From positions 1 through 38,066 of the forward strand of contig JAGWVR010000028.1 of NCBI GenBank assembly GCA_018970785.1: a DNA stretch of 38,066 bases. The letters run 5' to 3'. The DNA comes from Planctomycetota bacterium (GTDB lineage: Bacteria; Planctomycetota; Planctomycetia; Pirellulales; UBA1268). Under the pieces are notes generated by a model. It saw nothing but the letters and a program-made list of their open reading frames with translations. It ran no database searches and was not told the DNA's origin. The first letter of the stretch is position 1. Every line of letters starts with the position of its first letter. Positions 1 through 7,841 of this stretch are shown piece after piece. The translations under genes and the position numbers were made by a program.

Positions 1-3000
1 ACGATCCGGGCCGTCGCCCCCGGGGCGATGTCGTCGATCCGCGGGCCGATCGCCGAGCGGATCCAGGGCACGTCGGGCAGTCGGATCTCGACCGGCCCTG
101 TCGCCGCGCCGCCGGCATTGGTGATCGTGAACTCCACGAACCGCTGCTCGCCCCGCGGCATCCCCGCCGCCAGTTCGTCGCGGTCGAGCACGATCCGCGG
201 GGTGAGCGCTTCGACGGCCAGGGTCACCGGCAGGTCGAGGGTCGCTCCTTCGGCACTGCTGATCCGCACCACCACACGCCCGATCGCCGCCGTCCCCACC
301 GCGGCCTGCGCCCTGACCTCGAGTGCCACGCTCCCGAGGCCGGCAAGCGTGCTCGCCGCCACCTGGGCGGCGGCGGTCACCCCGGCCGACGCCTCGACGA
401 CCGTGGCCGAGAGCCCGGTCAGGGGGACGTCGGCGAGATTCGCGATCGCCACCGCCACCGTGGCCTCCGCCCCACCCGCGACCAGGCCGAGGTGCGGCGT
501 CGCCGGTGCCGCCTTCATCCCCAGGAGCGTGAAGCTGTCCTGAGCCGCCCCCGCCGCGGCACCCGGGTGGTGGGCGGCGACGGTGTAATTCCCCGCCTCA
601 CCCGGCAGCGGTGTGAACGTGACGCGGAACGCCCCCGCCGCATCGGTCACCGCCAGGAGCGTGCGGGTCACGCCGCGCACCGTGAGCGTGACGCTCACCG
701 GCACGAACGGGGCGCGTGCCCCGCTCCCCGCCTGGAGCGCCTCCCCGGTGAAGACCACCGGCGTGCCGGCGGGGGCGATGTCGAGCGCCGTCTGGACCGT
801 CGCCGAGTAGGCCGGCACGACCGCGATCGGCGTCACGGCGACGACGGTGTTGTTGGCCTCGAAGCCCTCGGTCACCGTCTCCAACGCGTCGGCGGTGACG
901 ATGATCCACCACGGTCCCGCTTCGACCGGCATCCGCACCGGCACCGACTGGCCGAACCAGTTGAACTCACCGGCGTGGTCGAGGACGCCGGTGAAGGGGA
1001 AGCTGCCGAGGAGCTGGTCGTTGCCGGGGACTTTGTCGCGCGACAGCCAGACCTGCTGCGTCATCGTGCCGGCCGCCCGGCCGGTGCCGAGGTTGTAGAC
1101 GCGCCACGACACCGTCTGGAGGCTCTCGGTGAACGCCGTCGCCGGCACCGCGAGATCGCGGAGCACGAGGTCGGGGAGTTCCGCGTCGGTCACCAGCAGC
1201 GTCGCCGATCCGTTTCGCAGCCCCGTGGCTGTGGCACTGATCACGACCGGCTGGGTGCCGTCGGCAGTCGCATCGGCGATCGACGTGACGACGAACGTCG
1301 CGCTCGCGGCGCCGTCGGGAATCGTGACCGTCGCCGGCACCGTCGCTTCGCTCGTGTCGCTCGATGCAAGCGACACGACCAGCGCCCCGGACGTGCCGCC
1401 GCTGCGCGTGACCCGCCCGTTGGCGGCCGCTGCTAGCCCCTCGCGGACGACCGTCCGGTCGAGGCTCACGGTGAGCTGCGGCCCGTCGTCGTCGCGCACC
1501 GTGATCGTGCCGGTGGCCTGCCCGGTGGGGATCGTGCCGCCCGTGAGCGGGTAGACGCCGGCCACCGTCAGGCTCACGTCGGCGGAGCCGTTGGCGAGCG
1601 TGTCGTCCACGGCGAGCATCCAGAACGCCGCGGCTGTCTGGTTGGCCGGGATCTCGATCGTTTCCGGCGTCACCAGCCGCGCCGGGTTGCCGACGATGAT
1701 CCGCACCGTGAGCGGCTGGCTCGTGGCCACGGCACGGCGCACCACCGCGCGGCCCGGGCCGTCGACGCCCTCTTCGAGCGTCGTCCGGTCGAGCTCGAGG
1801 GTGAGCGTGGGCAGATCGTCGTCGACCACCGTCACCGTCACGCTCGCCGGATCGTGGCCGGGGGCGCTGGCGATCACCGCCACCGCCTCGGCCGGCTCCG
1901 GGATCACGTTGGTGACCGTGGCGATCGTGAACGTGGCGCTCGCCTGGTTGGCGGGGATCACCACCGTGGCCGGTGCCGCGATCTGCTGCGGCACGGCGCT
2001 GGCAAACGTCACCACCAGCGGCTGGTCGGTGACGACCGAGCGGGTGATCGTGGCCGTGCTGGCGCGCCCCTCGACGAGCTCCCCGGGCGCCGCGCTGATC
2101 GAGAGCCGCGGCAGATCGACGTCGATCACCGTGAGCGTCGCCCCGCCGCCGGCGAACCCCGTCGCCGTGGCCGATAGCGTTACTGTTTGCGGGCCGTCGG
2201 TGATCCCGTCGGTTTTCGGCGTCACGAGAAACGTCGCCGCCGACTGCCCGGCGGGGATCGTCACGCTGGCCGGCACGGTCGCCTCGCCGACGTCACTCGA
2301 CGCCAGCGCGACCACGAGCGCCTGTGTCGTCGGTCCGTTGCGGCGCAGGGTGGCTGTCACGGGCTGACCGGTCTCCGCCACCTGGCTGGCGGCGAGCGAC
2401 AGCGTGAGCCCAAGCGGGATCTCGATCGGCGTCGGGCTGATCGCGGCGTTGTCGGCGGTGTCGAGCTCGGTCCAGCCGGCCGCGGCGGTCCTCACGACCA
2501 GGCGCACCGCGCCCCCGGACGCAGGGCCGTAGGCCGGAATTGTCACGTTCACCGTCCGCCGGCCGAGGTCGGCAAACGAAAAACTCCCGAGGAAGCGGTC
2601 GCCGCCGATCGTGGCGTCGTCGGAGAGCCAGACCTCCTCGGTCGTGGCGAGCGCCCCGGCCGCCGCACCGGCATTCCGCGTGGTCCACGACACCGCCACG
2701 GTCTGGCCGGCGGCGGCCGTCGCGGGGCTGGCGAGATCCTCGACGACCAGATCGGGGAGCGCGAGCGTGAACGATCCGTTGAAAGCGTTCGGCGTGCCGT
2801 CGCCATCCTGGTCGAGGCCGTTCCCGGCGAGGTCGGTCGTGCCGGTCCCGATCGCGACCGTGTAGCCACCGTTGAGCGCGACGCCGCTGACCGGGATTCG
2901 CCAGGTGGTGCCGGTGAGCAGCTTCGGCGTGCCGATCGTCACCGCCCCGCCGGGGCCGGTGATGGCGACGTCCGCGGCCCGCAGTTGCCCGAGCTCCTCG

Positions 3001-5873
3001 GTGAACGTGACGTCGAGATGGTCCACGGCCGCGGCGACCGTGCCGGTGGGGCTGACCGCCGTGACCCTCGGGCCGGTCTTGTCGATCGTGAACGACGACG
3101 TGAATCCGGCGGCGACGACACCGGTCAGCGACACCGAGACATTGTCGAGGCCCCAGCCCTCGTTTCCTGGGGCTTCATTCTGAAACGAGGCGATCGCCAG
3201 AGCCAGCGAGGAGGCGGAGTGGGGGACCGTGACCGTGATGCGGTATGTCGAATCACCCCAAGAACCCGTGCCAAAGCCGAGATGATTCTCGGCGATTCTT
3301 CCGGTACCCGCGGGGAAACTGCCACCGCTACCCAGGGGCGAGGTCTGATTCGGATACGCCTGGGTGACGCCCACGTTGTTGGCGACGTTGGTGATGAATC
3401 GGAGCACGTCATCAACCGTGACCGTGAACCCATCCGGGCCGGCAGCCGTCCAGTTGCCATCCCAACTCTGGATCGCATAGAAGTCGAACGTCACCGTCGC
3501 GCCGGTGTGGGCCGGAAGATTCGCCAGCGACAGCGTGTTCGTGCCTGGCCCGCTTCCGAATGGCGCCGTTGCCAGGAACCGCTCACCGTTGCTCTGCGAG
3601 ATCGTCGGCACCGACCAGCCAGGCGCCGTCCTGCCCGAGAAGTCGGACGCGTAGACCGCCTGGCTGTTGCCGGCCATCGCGTTGCCGGCCAGATCGCGGA
3701 TGTCGGGGCCGATCGTCACCTCGTAGGTGCCCTCCACCGTCCGTGCCGGAAACACGACGTCAAACGTGTCTTCGGTGATCCGCGCCACAGTGAAGTCGGT
3801 GGCCGAAAGCGCAGCGCCCGGCCCCGTGAGGCGGACGTCGCTCCCGTCGAAGCTCGCTGGATCGATCGCTTCGCTGAAGCGCACACGCACCCGCGTGACG
3901 TCGGTGTTCACCCAGCCGAGCGGCGTGGCGCTCACCACCCGCGGTGCCGTCGTGTCGGCAAGGAGCGTGAACGTGTCGGTGAATCCGCCGGCGATCGGGA
4001 TCCCGAGCGTGTTTTTGATCTCCGCGCCCCCGGAGAGCACGTAGCTGCCCGGCTCCACCTGCGGGGCAAACGACACCGTCCAGGTCGTGCCGCTCCCCGA
4101 CGTGCCGGTGATCGGCACCACGCGGCCGCCCGGGCCGGTGAGCGAGAGCGTGCCGAGGCCGATCGCGGCGTCGAGCGATTGGGTGAAGACGAGCGCGCGC
4201 GAGCGCAGCGGCGCCTGCTCCTGCGACGCCCCGGTCACGAGCTCCGGCCGGGTGACCGTGAGCGTGATCGGGATGGCAACGACGTTGTTGCGGTCGTCCA
4301 TCTCCGGGAGGATGGTGTCGGCATCGGCGCTGACGAGCAGATACACCGCGCCGGTCGGGATGTCTGGCCGCTCCGGCAGCGCCAGGGCGACGGTCCTCGA
4401 TACGGTGCTCCCGACCGCCAGTGGGCTCGGCACACCGCTCGCGATGTCACCGATCACGACCGCGGCGGCATCGAGCGTGCTCGTTCTCGACACGTAGACA
4501 CGATCCGTCCACGCGCCGGCAGCCGCAATCAACCCGTCGTTGCGAAACGAATAGGTGAGATCGACGGAGGTTCCGAGCCGTGCGGTCGTCGCGGTGGATC
4601 CCTCGACGGCAGCCAAGTCGGGGAGCGCTTCGTAGACGCGTGTGAAACCCAGATTGTCGATGGCGCTGGGGTTCGTCGACGAGCCGAGCGTGACCACCAC
4701 CCGTGCGATCCGCGGCTGCCTGATCGTCACGAGGTCCTGTGTCCGCAATCCCGCAGCTTTCTGGCCGCTGGCGAGAACATTGCCGGCGATGTCGTACGCG
4801 GTATAGCTCGCAGGAGCCGAGGCGGCGTTGATGACGTAGAAGCTCACCGAGTCGGTCACGCCTGGCCGCGAGGTGCCAGGGACCACGAAGGTGAACTCGA
4901 CTTGCCCGGGGACCGCCGGCGAAGCCGACGGAGACCCGAGAACCTTCGAGGGTGTGACCGGCACGAAGTCGGTCGTCCGGCCGTCGGTGATCTGCACGTC
5001 ACCGGTGGTGTTGAAGACGATCCCGCGATTGCGATACCGATCGGCCGGTGGCGTTCCGGCGGCGGCATCGTCGAACGTGATCAGTTGATCCGCGTTGGGA
5101 ACGGCGACGTAGAGCGCGTCCTGCGGGATGAACTGCCGCGAGCCACCGGTCGTCTGCGGATACCAGACGAGTTCTAACGCGCTGATCCCGGAAGCATTGG
5201 CGGCGTACAGCAATCGGATCGGGTAGAGCCCCGCCGCTGCGAAGCTGACAGGCAGCGCGCTTTCCCCGGGCCCTCGGTCGGACGGATAGCTTTGATCGTG
5301 TTCCACGCCACCGACATAAAGCCGGAAGCCGTCGTCGCTGAAGACCCCAAGGCTGAAATCGATCGACGGCGACTCCGGCGAGCGATCGAGCGACGGAGTG
5401 ACTTTCAAGTACCCGGTACAATCCAGGATGAAGTTCCGGGCAGATAGCCCCGAGACGGTCGCGGGCGGCGTGGTAGTCGGGGAGAAAAACGCATTGAAAC
5501 TACTGCCGACACTGATCGAGTTACCGGAACCCGCCGGGAAATCGATGATCGGACTGAGCGTGGTGCCACTCGGCGCTCGACCGGCGATCTCCCCGAGGCT
5601 CGGCGACCCGCCGCCCCCCCCGATGCCGTTGTAGAGATCGATCGACACGCCATCGCCGGGAACCACGGGAACAGGTCCCACCGCCGCCGACGCCGGCACG
5701 ACGAGCGTCGAGAGCATCGCCCGCCCTTCGAGGACCTCTACGGCCGCTTGCCGACCGCGCCGCTGCGGTCGAATCGACGCCCGGCCGAGCCGTGCTCTCG
5801 CCGTCGCGAACCGTTCCCTGATCCGGTGGCGGATGATGCGAGCGCGTTCGTAAACCAAAGCGTTGATCGACAT
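1..5873 (-). CDS. Giant LEPR-XLL surface protein with PA14-like, CARDB, Ig-like and Calx-beta-like domains (C-terminus outside window)
   Basis: The frame is open from an ATG at 5873 to the left edge, giving about 1957 residues with no stop. The N-terminus is basic, then LEGRAMLS (residues 48-55) matches the LEPR-XLL motif of large planctomycete exported proteins. By reading the translation I place: a PA14-like module (about 144-258, with DDGFRLYVGG and later GLYPIRLLY); CARDB-like modules starting near 418, 1036 and 1568, each with a DLxxxxL entry and a terminal D/E-x-NN-type strand; Ig-like modules near 540-740 and 928-1030; a beta-sandwich stretch near 745-910 ending GWGLDNVSVS; about four Calx-beta-like repeats near 1148-1560; and another Ig-like module near 1680-1780. 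An acidic DQDGDGTP loop near residue 1022 could bind calcium. The role is probably cell-surface adhesion or matrix; the substrate is unknown. GGGGAG 14 bases upstream is a plausible but distant ribosome site. Confidence 0.85.
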   Translation of the reverse strand, partial: MSINALVYERARIIRHRIRERFATARARLGRASIRPQRRGRQAAVEVLEGRAMLSTLVVPASAAVGPVPVVPGDGVSIDLYNGIGGGGGSPSLGEIAGRAPSGTTLSPIIDFPAGSGNSISVGSSFNAFFSPTTTPPATVSGLSARNFILDCTGYLKVTPSLDRSPESPSIDFSLGVFSDDGFRLYVGGVEHDQSYPSDRGPGESALPVSFAAAGLYPIRLLYAANASGISALELVWYPQTTGGSRQFIPQDALYVAVPNADQLITFDDAAAGTPPADRYRNRGIVFNTTGDVQITDGRTTDFVPVTPSKVLGSPSASPAVPGQVEFTFVVPGTSRPGVTDSVSFYVINAASAPASYTAYDIAGNVLASGQKAAGLRTQDLVTIRQPRIARVVVTLGSSTNPSAIDNLGFTRVYEALPDLAAVEGSTATTARLGTSVDLTYSFRNDGLIAAAGAWTDRVYVSRTSTLDAAAVVIGDIASGVPSPLAVGSTVSRTVALALPERPDIPTGAVYLLVSADADTILPEMDDRNNVVAIPITLTVTRPELVTGASQEQAPLRSRALVFTQSLDAAIGLGTLSLTGPGGRVVPITGTSGSGTTWTVSFAPQVEPGSYVLSGGAEIKNTLGIPIAGGFTDTFTLLADTTAPRVVSATPLGWVNTDVTRVRVRFSEAIDPASFDGSDVRLTGPGAALSATDFTVARITEDTFDVVFPARTVEGTYEVTIGPDIRDLAGNAMAGNSQAVYASDFSGRTAPGWSVPTISQSNGERFLATAPFGSGPGTNTLSLANLPAHTGATVTFDFYAIQSWDGNWTAAGPDGFTVTVDDVLRFITNVANNVGVTQAYPNQTSPLGSGGSFPAGTGRIAENHLGFGTGSWGDSTYRITVTVPHSASSLALAIASFQNEAPGNEGWGLDNVSVSLTGVVAAGFTSSFTIDKTGPRVTAVSPTGTVAAAVDHLDVTFTEELGQLRAADVAITGPGGAVTIGTPKLLTGTTWRIPVSGVALNGGYTVAIGTGTTDLAGNGLDQDGDGTPNAFNGSFTLALPDLVVEDLASPATAAAGQTVAVSWTTRNAGAAAGALATTEEVWLSDDATIGGDRFLGSFSFADLGRRTVNVTIPAYGPASGGAVRLVVRTAAAGWTELDTADNAAISPTPIEIPLGLTLSLAASQVAETGQPVTATLRRNGPTTQALVVALASSDVGEATVPASVTIPAGQSAATFLVTPKTDGITDGPQTVTLSATATGFAGGGATLTVIDVDLPRLSISAAPGELVEGRASTATITRSVVTDQPLVVTFASAVPQQIAAPATVVIPANQASATFTIATVTNVIPEPAEAVAVIASAPGHDPASVTVTVVDDDLPTLTLELDRTTLEEGVDGPGRAVVRRAVATSQPLTVRIIVGNPARLVTPETIEIPANQTAAAFWMLAVDDTLANGSADVSLTVAGVYPLTGGTIPTGQATGTITVRDDDGPQLTVSLDRTVVREGLAAAANGRVTRSGGTSGALVVSLASSDTSEATVPATVTIPDGAASATFVVTSIADATADGTQPVVISATATGLRNGSATLLVTDAELPDLVLRDLAVPATAFTESLQTVSWRVYNLGTGRAAGTMTQQVWLSRDKVPGNDQLLGSFPFTGVLDHAGEFNWFGQSVPVRMPVEAGPWWIIVTADALETVTEGFEANNTVVAVTPIAVVPAYSATVQTALDIAPAGTPVVFTGEALQAGSGARAPFVPVSVTLTVRGVTRTLLAVTDAAGAFRVTFTPLPGEAGNYTVAAHHPGAAAGAAQDSFTLLGMKAAPATPHLGLVAGGAEATVAVAIANLADVPLTGLSATVVEASAGVTAAAQVAASTLAGLGSVALEVRAQAAVGTAAIGRVVVRISSAEGATLDLPVTLAVEALTPRIVLDRDELAAGMPRGEQRFVEFTITNAGGAATGPVEIRLPDVPWIRSAIGPRIDDIAPGATARI

Positions 5874-6280
5874 GGCGGTGTACCCGCTCCCCTTTTCCGA
5901 CGGGCGAGGCAGCGCGCACCTCTCCCAATACTGCTTCATGCGGAATCGCCGTCCGTTTCACGCCAGCCTGCTCGGAAAAACTCGATCGACCGGACGGGAA
6001 CTACGCCAGAAAGCCAAGACAGGCAACGATTTACCGCCTAGAACCCGGCGCTATGGGCCACACTGGTCGCCTGCCGCACCGCCCGTGGCCCGCGGCCCGC
6101 GCGGCGTGTCCGTCATTCAGCGCAGGATGCCGAGCGACCGGCGGCAGAACAGGGGGGCTCGGCGTCCGCCCATGACCGACTGGCCCGGTCAGCAACGACT
6201 TCGCCGCGCGGCGATTCGCTGACCAGCCCGGCGGGTACCGGAAACGGGATCCCCCCTCGAGCCTGGCACCCGGCCGCGCT
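5874..6280. other. Intergenic region between the surface-protein gene and vapC, with one inverted repeat
   Basis: I see no convincing gene in these 407 bases. They must hold the promoter of the large minus-strand surface-protein gene and the 3' end of the vapC transcript. GGTCAGC (6187-6193) pairs with GCTGACC (6218-6224), and the GC palindrome CGCCGCGCGGCG (6202-6213) lies in its loop, so a strong structure is possible. There is no T-run on either side, so it is not a standard intrinsic terminator. I found no clear -35/-10 pair. Confidence 0.4.
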
Positions 6281-6682
6281 CTACCGCCGGGCATCGAGCG
6301 AGCGGACCGCGCGATACCGGAGAATCCGCTCGTCGGCGGTCACCACCACCAGATCGTGGACCCGCGCCGTCGCCACCAGAAGCCGATCGGCCGGATCCTT
6401 GTGCAATCGCCCAGGCAGCCGGTAGGCCTTGATGGCCAACTGGTGGTCGACCGGAAGGCTGCGGCACTCGAGGGAGTCGATCGCGGCTTTCACCCACTTC
6501 TGCAGGCTGCCCCGCAGCTCGATCCGCCCGCCTTCGACCAGCCGGGCGACCTCGAGCGTCGAGACGGACGACACATACAGCGGCTCGGCGGTCGTCTCGA
6601 CGACCGCCCGCGCTGTGGGCCCGATGAGGGCCGGAGACTCCTGCGCGCAGATCCAGACGTGGGTGTCGAGCAGGAAGCTCAC
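6281..6682 (-). CDS. vapC: PIN-domain ribonuclease toxin, VapC family
   Basis: Predicted 133-residue PIN-domain endoribonuclease, the toxin half of a VapBC-type module. It opens with SFLLDTHVW, the usual PIN first strand carrying the first catalytic Asp. Further acidic residues sit in STLEVARL, KDPADRLLVATA and VTADERIL, so the four-acid metal site looks complete. I chose the GTG at 6682 over an ATG further upstream because it removes a non-homologous basic N-terminus, gives normal VapC length, and makes a 4-base GTGA overlap with the stop of the antitoxin-like frame. That coupling is typical of toxin-antitoxin operons. Family knowledge suggests cleavage of tRNA or rRNA; the target cannot be read from sequence. 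The toxin looks intact while its antitoxin does not. Confidence 0.85.
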   Translation of the reverse strand: MSFLLDTHVWICAQESPALIGPTARAVVETTAEPLYVSSVSTLEVARLVEGGRIELRGSLQKWVKAAIDSLECRSLPVDHQLAIKAYRLPGRLHKDPADRLLVATARVHDLVVVTADERILRYRAVRSLDARR

Positions 6683-6900
6683 GACCCCGCTTCCCAGTCG
6701 GCGGAAAAGTCGCAGTGAACGATGTCGCCCTTGATGCACATGCTGCCGCGCTGCTTTCCCAGGACACGCCGCGGGGCAGCTTCGGCGACGGGCTCGATCC
6801 GCGCCAGCGGCCGGCCTCGACCGCAGCCTGCGCCAGCGCCATCGCGCGCCGGGGCGTGTTCCGCTGAATACCCCGCCGGCGGCGGCGGCACGCCCACCAC
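6679..6900 (-). pseudogene. Phd/YefM-like antitoxin remnant with unrecognisable N-terminal half
   Basis: The frame that ends in the TGA overlapping the vapC start encodes a C-terminus like that of Phd/YefM antitoxins paired with PIN toxins: GRPLARIEPV, then RRVLGKQRG and a short acidic tail ending in DWEAGS. Upstream of GRPLARIEPV the same frame is a glycine/proline/alanine-rich stretch with no DNA-binding fold I can recognise and no ATG; the only starts are GTGs such as the one at 6900, which gives 73 codons. In the adjacent frame the bases just upstream read ALAQAAVEAG, which resembles the helix that normally precedes this motif. I read this as a frameshift or deletion in a former antitoxin. 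Alternatively it is an intact but divergent 73-residue protein with a GTG start. Confidence 0.45.
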
Positions 6901-6953
6901 GACCGGATGACCTCGCCAGGAGGAATCCGGATCGGGGTTAGTATTTGGTTGCC

Positions 6954-7277
6954 ATGCCAGGGAGCCACCCCGTGACGCCGCACCCCGACAGCACCGACCT
7001 CGAGAAGGCGATCCGTGCGCGGAAGGCCGCTCGCGCCACGGCCCTCGACCCCGGCACGAAGCTTCTCGCCGGTGCCAAGCTCTTCGATCAGGTCCGTGCC
7101 CGGGCCCTGTGTGGGATTCGCACACGCCACCCCGAATGGACCGAGGCGGAGGTCGAAGCGGAGTTCCGCCGCCACCTCGCGGCCCGTCGGGCACGTGCGG
7201 CGCGCGAGATCCAACACTCCGCGGCCCAGTTCAGGGCCGACCGTGACACAAGCACCCGCCCGGACATGGCGCGATGA
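6954..7277 (+). CDS. Small helical protein, probable partner of a nucleotidyltransferase
   Basis: Predicted 107 residues. The central part is helical and charged: LEKAIRARKAARA, then LLAGAKLFDQVRARALCGIR, then HPEWTEAEVEAEFRRHL. I recognise this layout from small proteins often encoded directly upstream of a nucleotidyltransferase-like gene in planctomycetes and other bacteria, but know no assigned function. The ATG at 6954 was preferred over a TTG at 6945; neither has a well-placed ribosome site. The stop overlaps the next start as ATGA (7274-7277), so the two were translated as a coupled pair. The gene is divergent from the vapBC-like pair. A toxin-antitoxin-like role is inference from the gene arrangement. 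Confidence 0.6.
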   Translation: MPGSHPVTPHPDSTDLEKAIRARKAARATALDPGTKLLAGAKLFDQVRARALCGIRTRHPEWTEAEVEAEFRRHLAARRARAAREIQHSAAQFRADRDTSTRPDMAR

Positions 7278-7444
7278 CGAGCGATCAGGCGCTGGCCAAG
7301 CTCGTCGGGCGGCTGGAGGGTCAGGGAGTGCCTTACATGGTCGTCGGGTCACTGTCGGCGAACCTCTCGACCGCCTCCGGGCCGAAGCGGGGCCGTAATC
7401 GCCGCTGCCGCCCCTCGCCATCGACGGAGTCACCGTCAGGGTAA
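7274..7444 (+). pseudogene. Truncated nucleotidyltransferase-like stub (56 codons)
   Basis: Starts with the ATG overlapping the stop of the preceding gene. It reads LAKLVGRLEGQGVPYMVVGS, the opening helix and glycine-serine strand of many stand-alone nucleotidyltransferases (usual form: GVPYMVVGSxSSNxYGxPRxTKD), so I am fairly sure of the relationship. After MVVGSLSANLS the similarity stops: the frame runs through GPKRGRNRRCRP and ends at 7442-7444. The catalytic acidic pair that follows the GS motif in the family is absent. The protein should be inactive as a transferase, and the downstream portion seems deleted. Confidence 0.5.
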
Positions 7445-7485
7445 GATCCGGTGGATCACCCATCGCCACCCGTCGCGGCCCACCG

Positions 7486-7728
7486 ATGCCCGAGCCCCAC
7501 GACTCCCCCTCCGCTCCCGCGCCCTCGGGGCACGATTCGATGGACGACGTGATCGCGATCTACAAGCGCGACGTCGATCGCTCACTCCTCCGGGCGAATC
7601 TCGCCAAGACGCCGGAGCAGCGCTTCCGCGACCTGATGCAGATCCAGGCCGCCGCCGAGGAACTGCGCCGGGCCGGAGCGGTTGCGCGCCGGCAGGGCGC
7701 GGCTCGCCGGGAGGATGAGGCGCGATGA
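7486..7728 (+). CDS. Small helical protein, second nucleotidyltransferase-partner-like gene
   Basis: Predicted 80 residues. The core is DDVIAIYKRDVDRSLLRANL followed by KTPEQRFRDLMQIQAAAEELRRAG. This matches a family I recognise by sight: short proteins with a YK-DVD-xLLRxNL signature followed by a second helix, commonly paired with a downstream nucleotidyltransferase. Function is unassigned. An in-frame ATG at 7540 begins right at the conserved core (MDDVIAIYK) and may be the true start, because the 18 residues before it are a Pro/Ser-rich tail. The stop (7726-7728) overlaps an ATG at 7725, repeating the ATGA arrangement of the pair just upstream. The expected full partner is not present. 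Confidence 0.6.
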   Translation: MPEPHDSPSAPAPSGHDSMDDVIAIYKRDVDRSLLRANLAKTPEQRFRDLMQIQAAAEELRRAGAVARRQGAARREDEAR

Positions 7729-7841
7729 TCGACCCTGACGCTCACGGCAGCGGCAGGCCGCTCCCCTCGAACGTCGGCGGGAACCCGCGCGCCACGCCCG
7801 ACGAGAGCACCGCCCGGGCGATCGCGTCGGACCGGACCTGA
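7725..7841 (+). pseudogene. Possible start of a second lost nucleotidyltransferase gene (38-codon stub)
   Basis: An ATG overlapping the previous stop opens a frame starting MIDPDAHGSG and ending at 7839-7841. Only the first few codons could be remnant coding sequence: from 7742 the bases are the antisense of the 3' end of the S8 protease gene and show no nucleotidyltransferase features. I list it because the ATGA coupling is the same as in the first pair, which suggests the partner gene was cut off when the protease region was joined here. It could equally be chance. Confidence 0.25.

Noticed and set aside
2187..5177. A 996-codon open frame on the plus strand inside the surface-protein gene.
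   Set aside because: Its product is an Arg/Asp/Gly/His-rich string with no domain signal, while the minus strand gives clear LEPR-XLL, PA14-like and CARDB-like domains. It is a high-GC antisense shadow.
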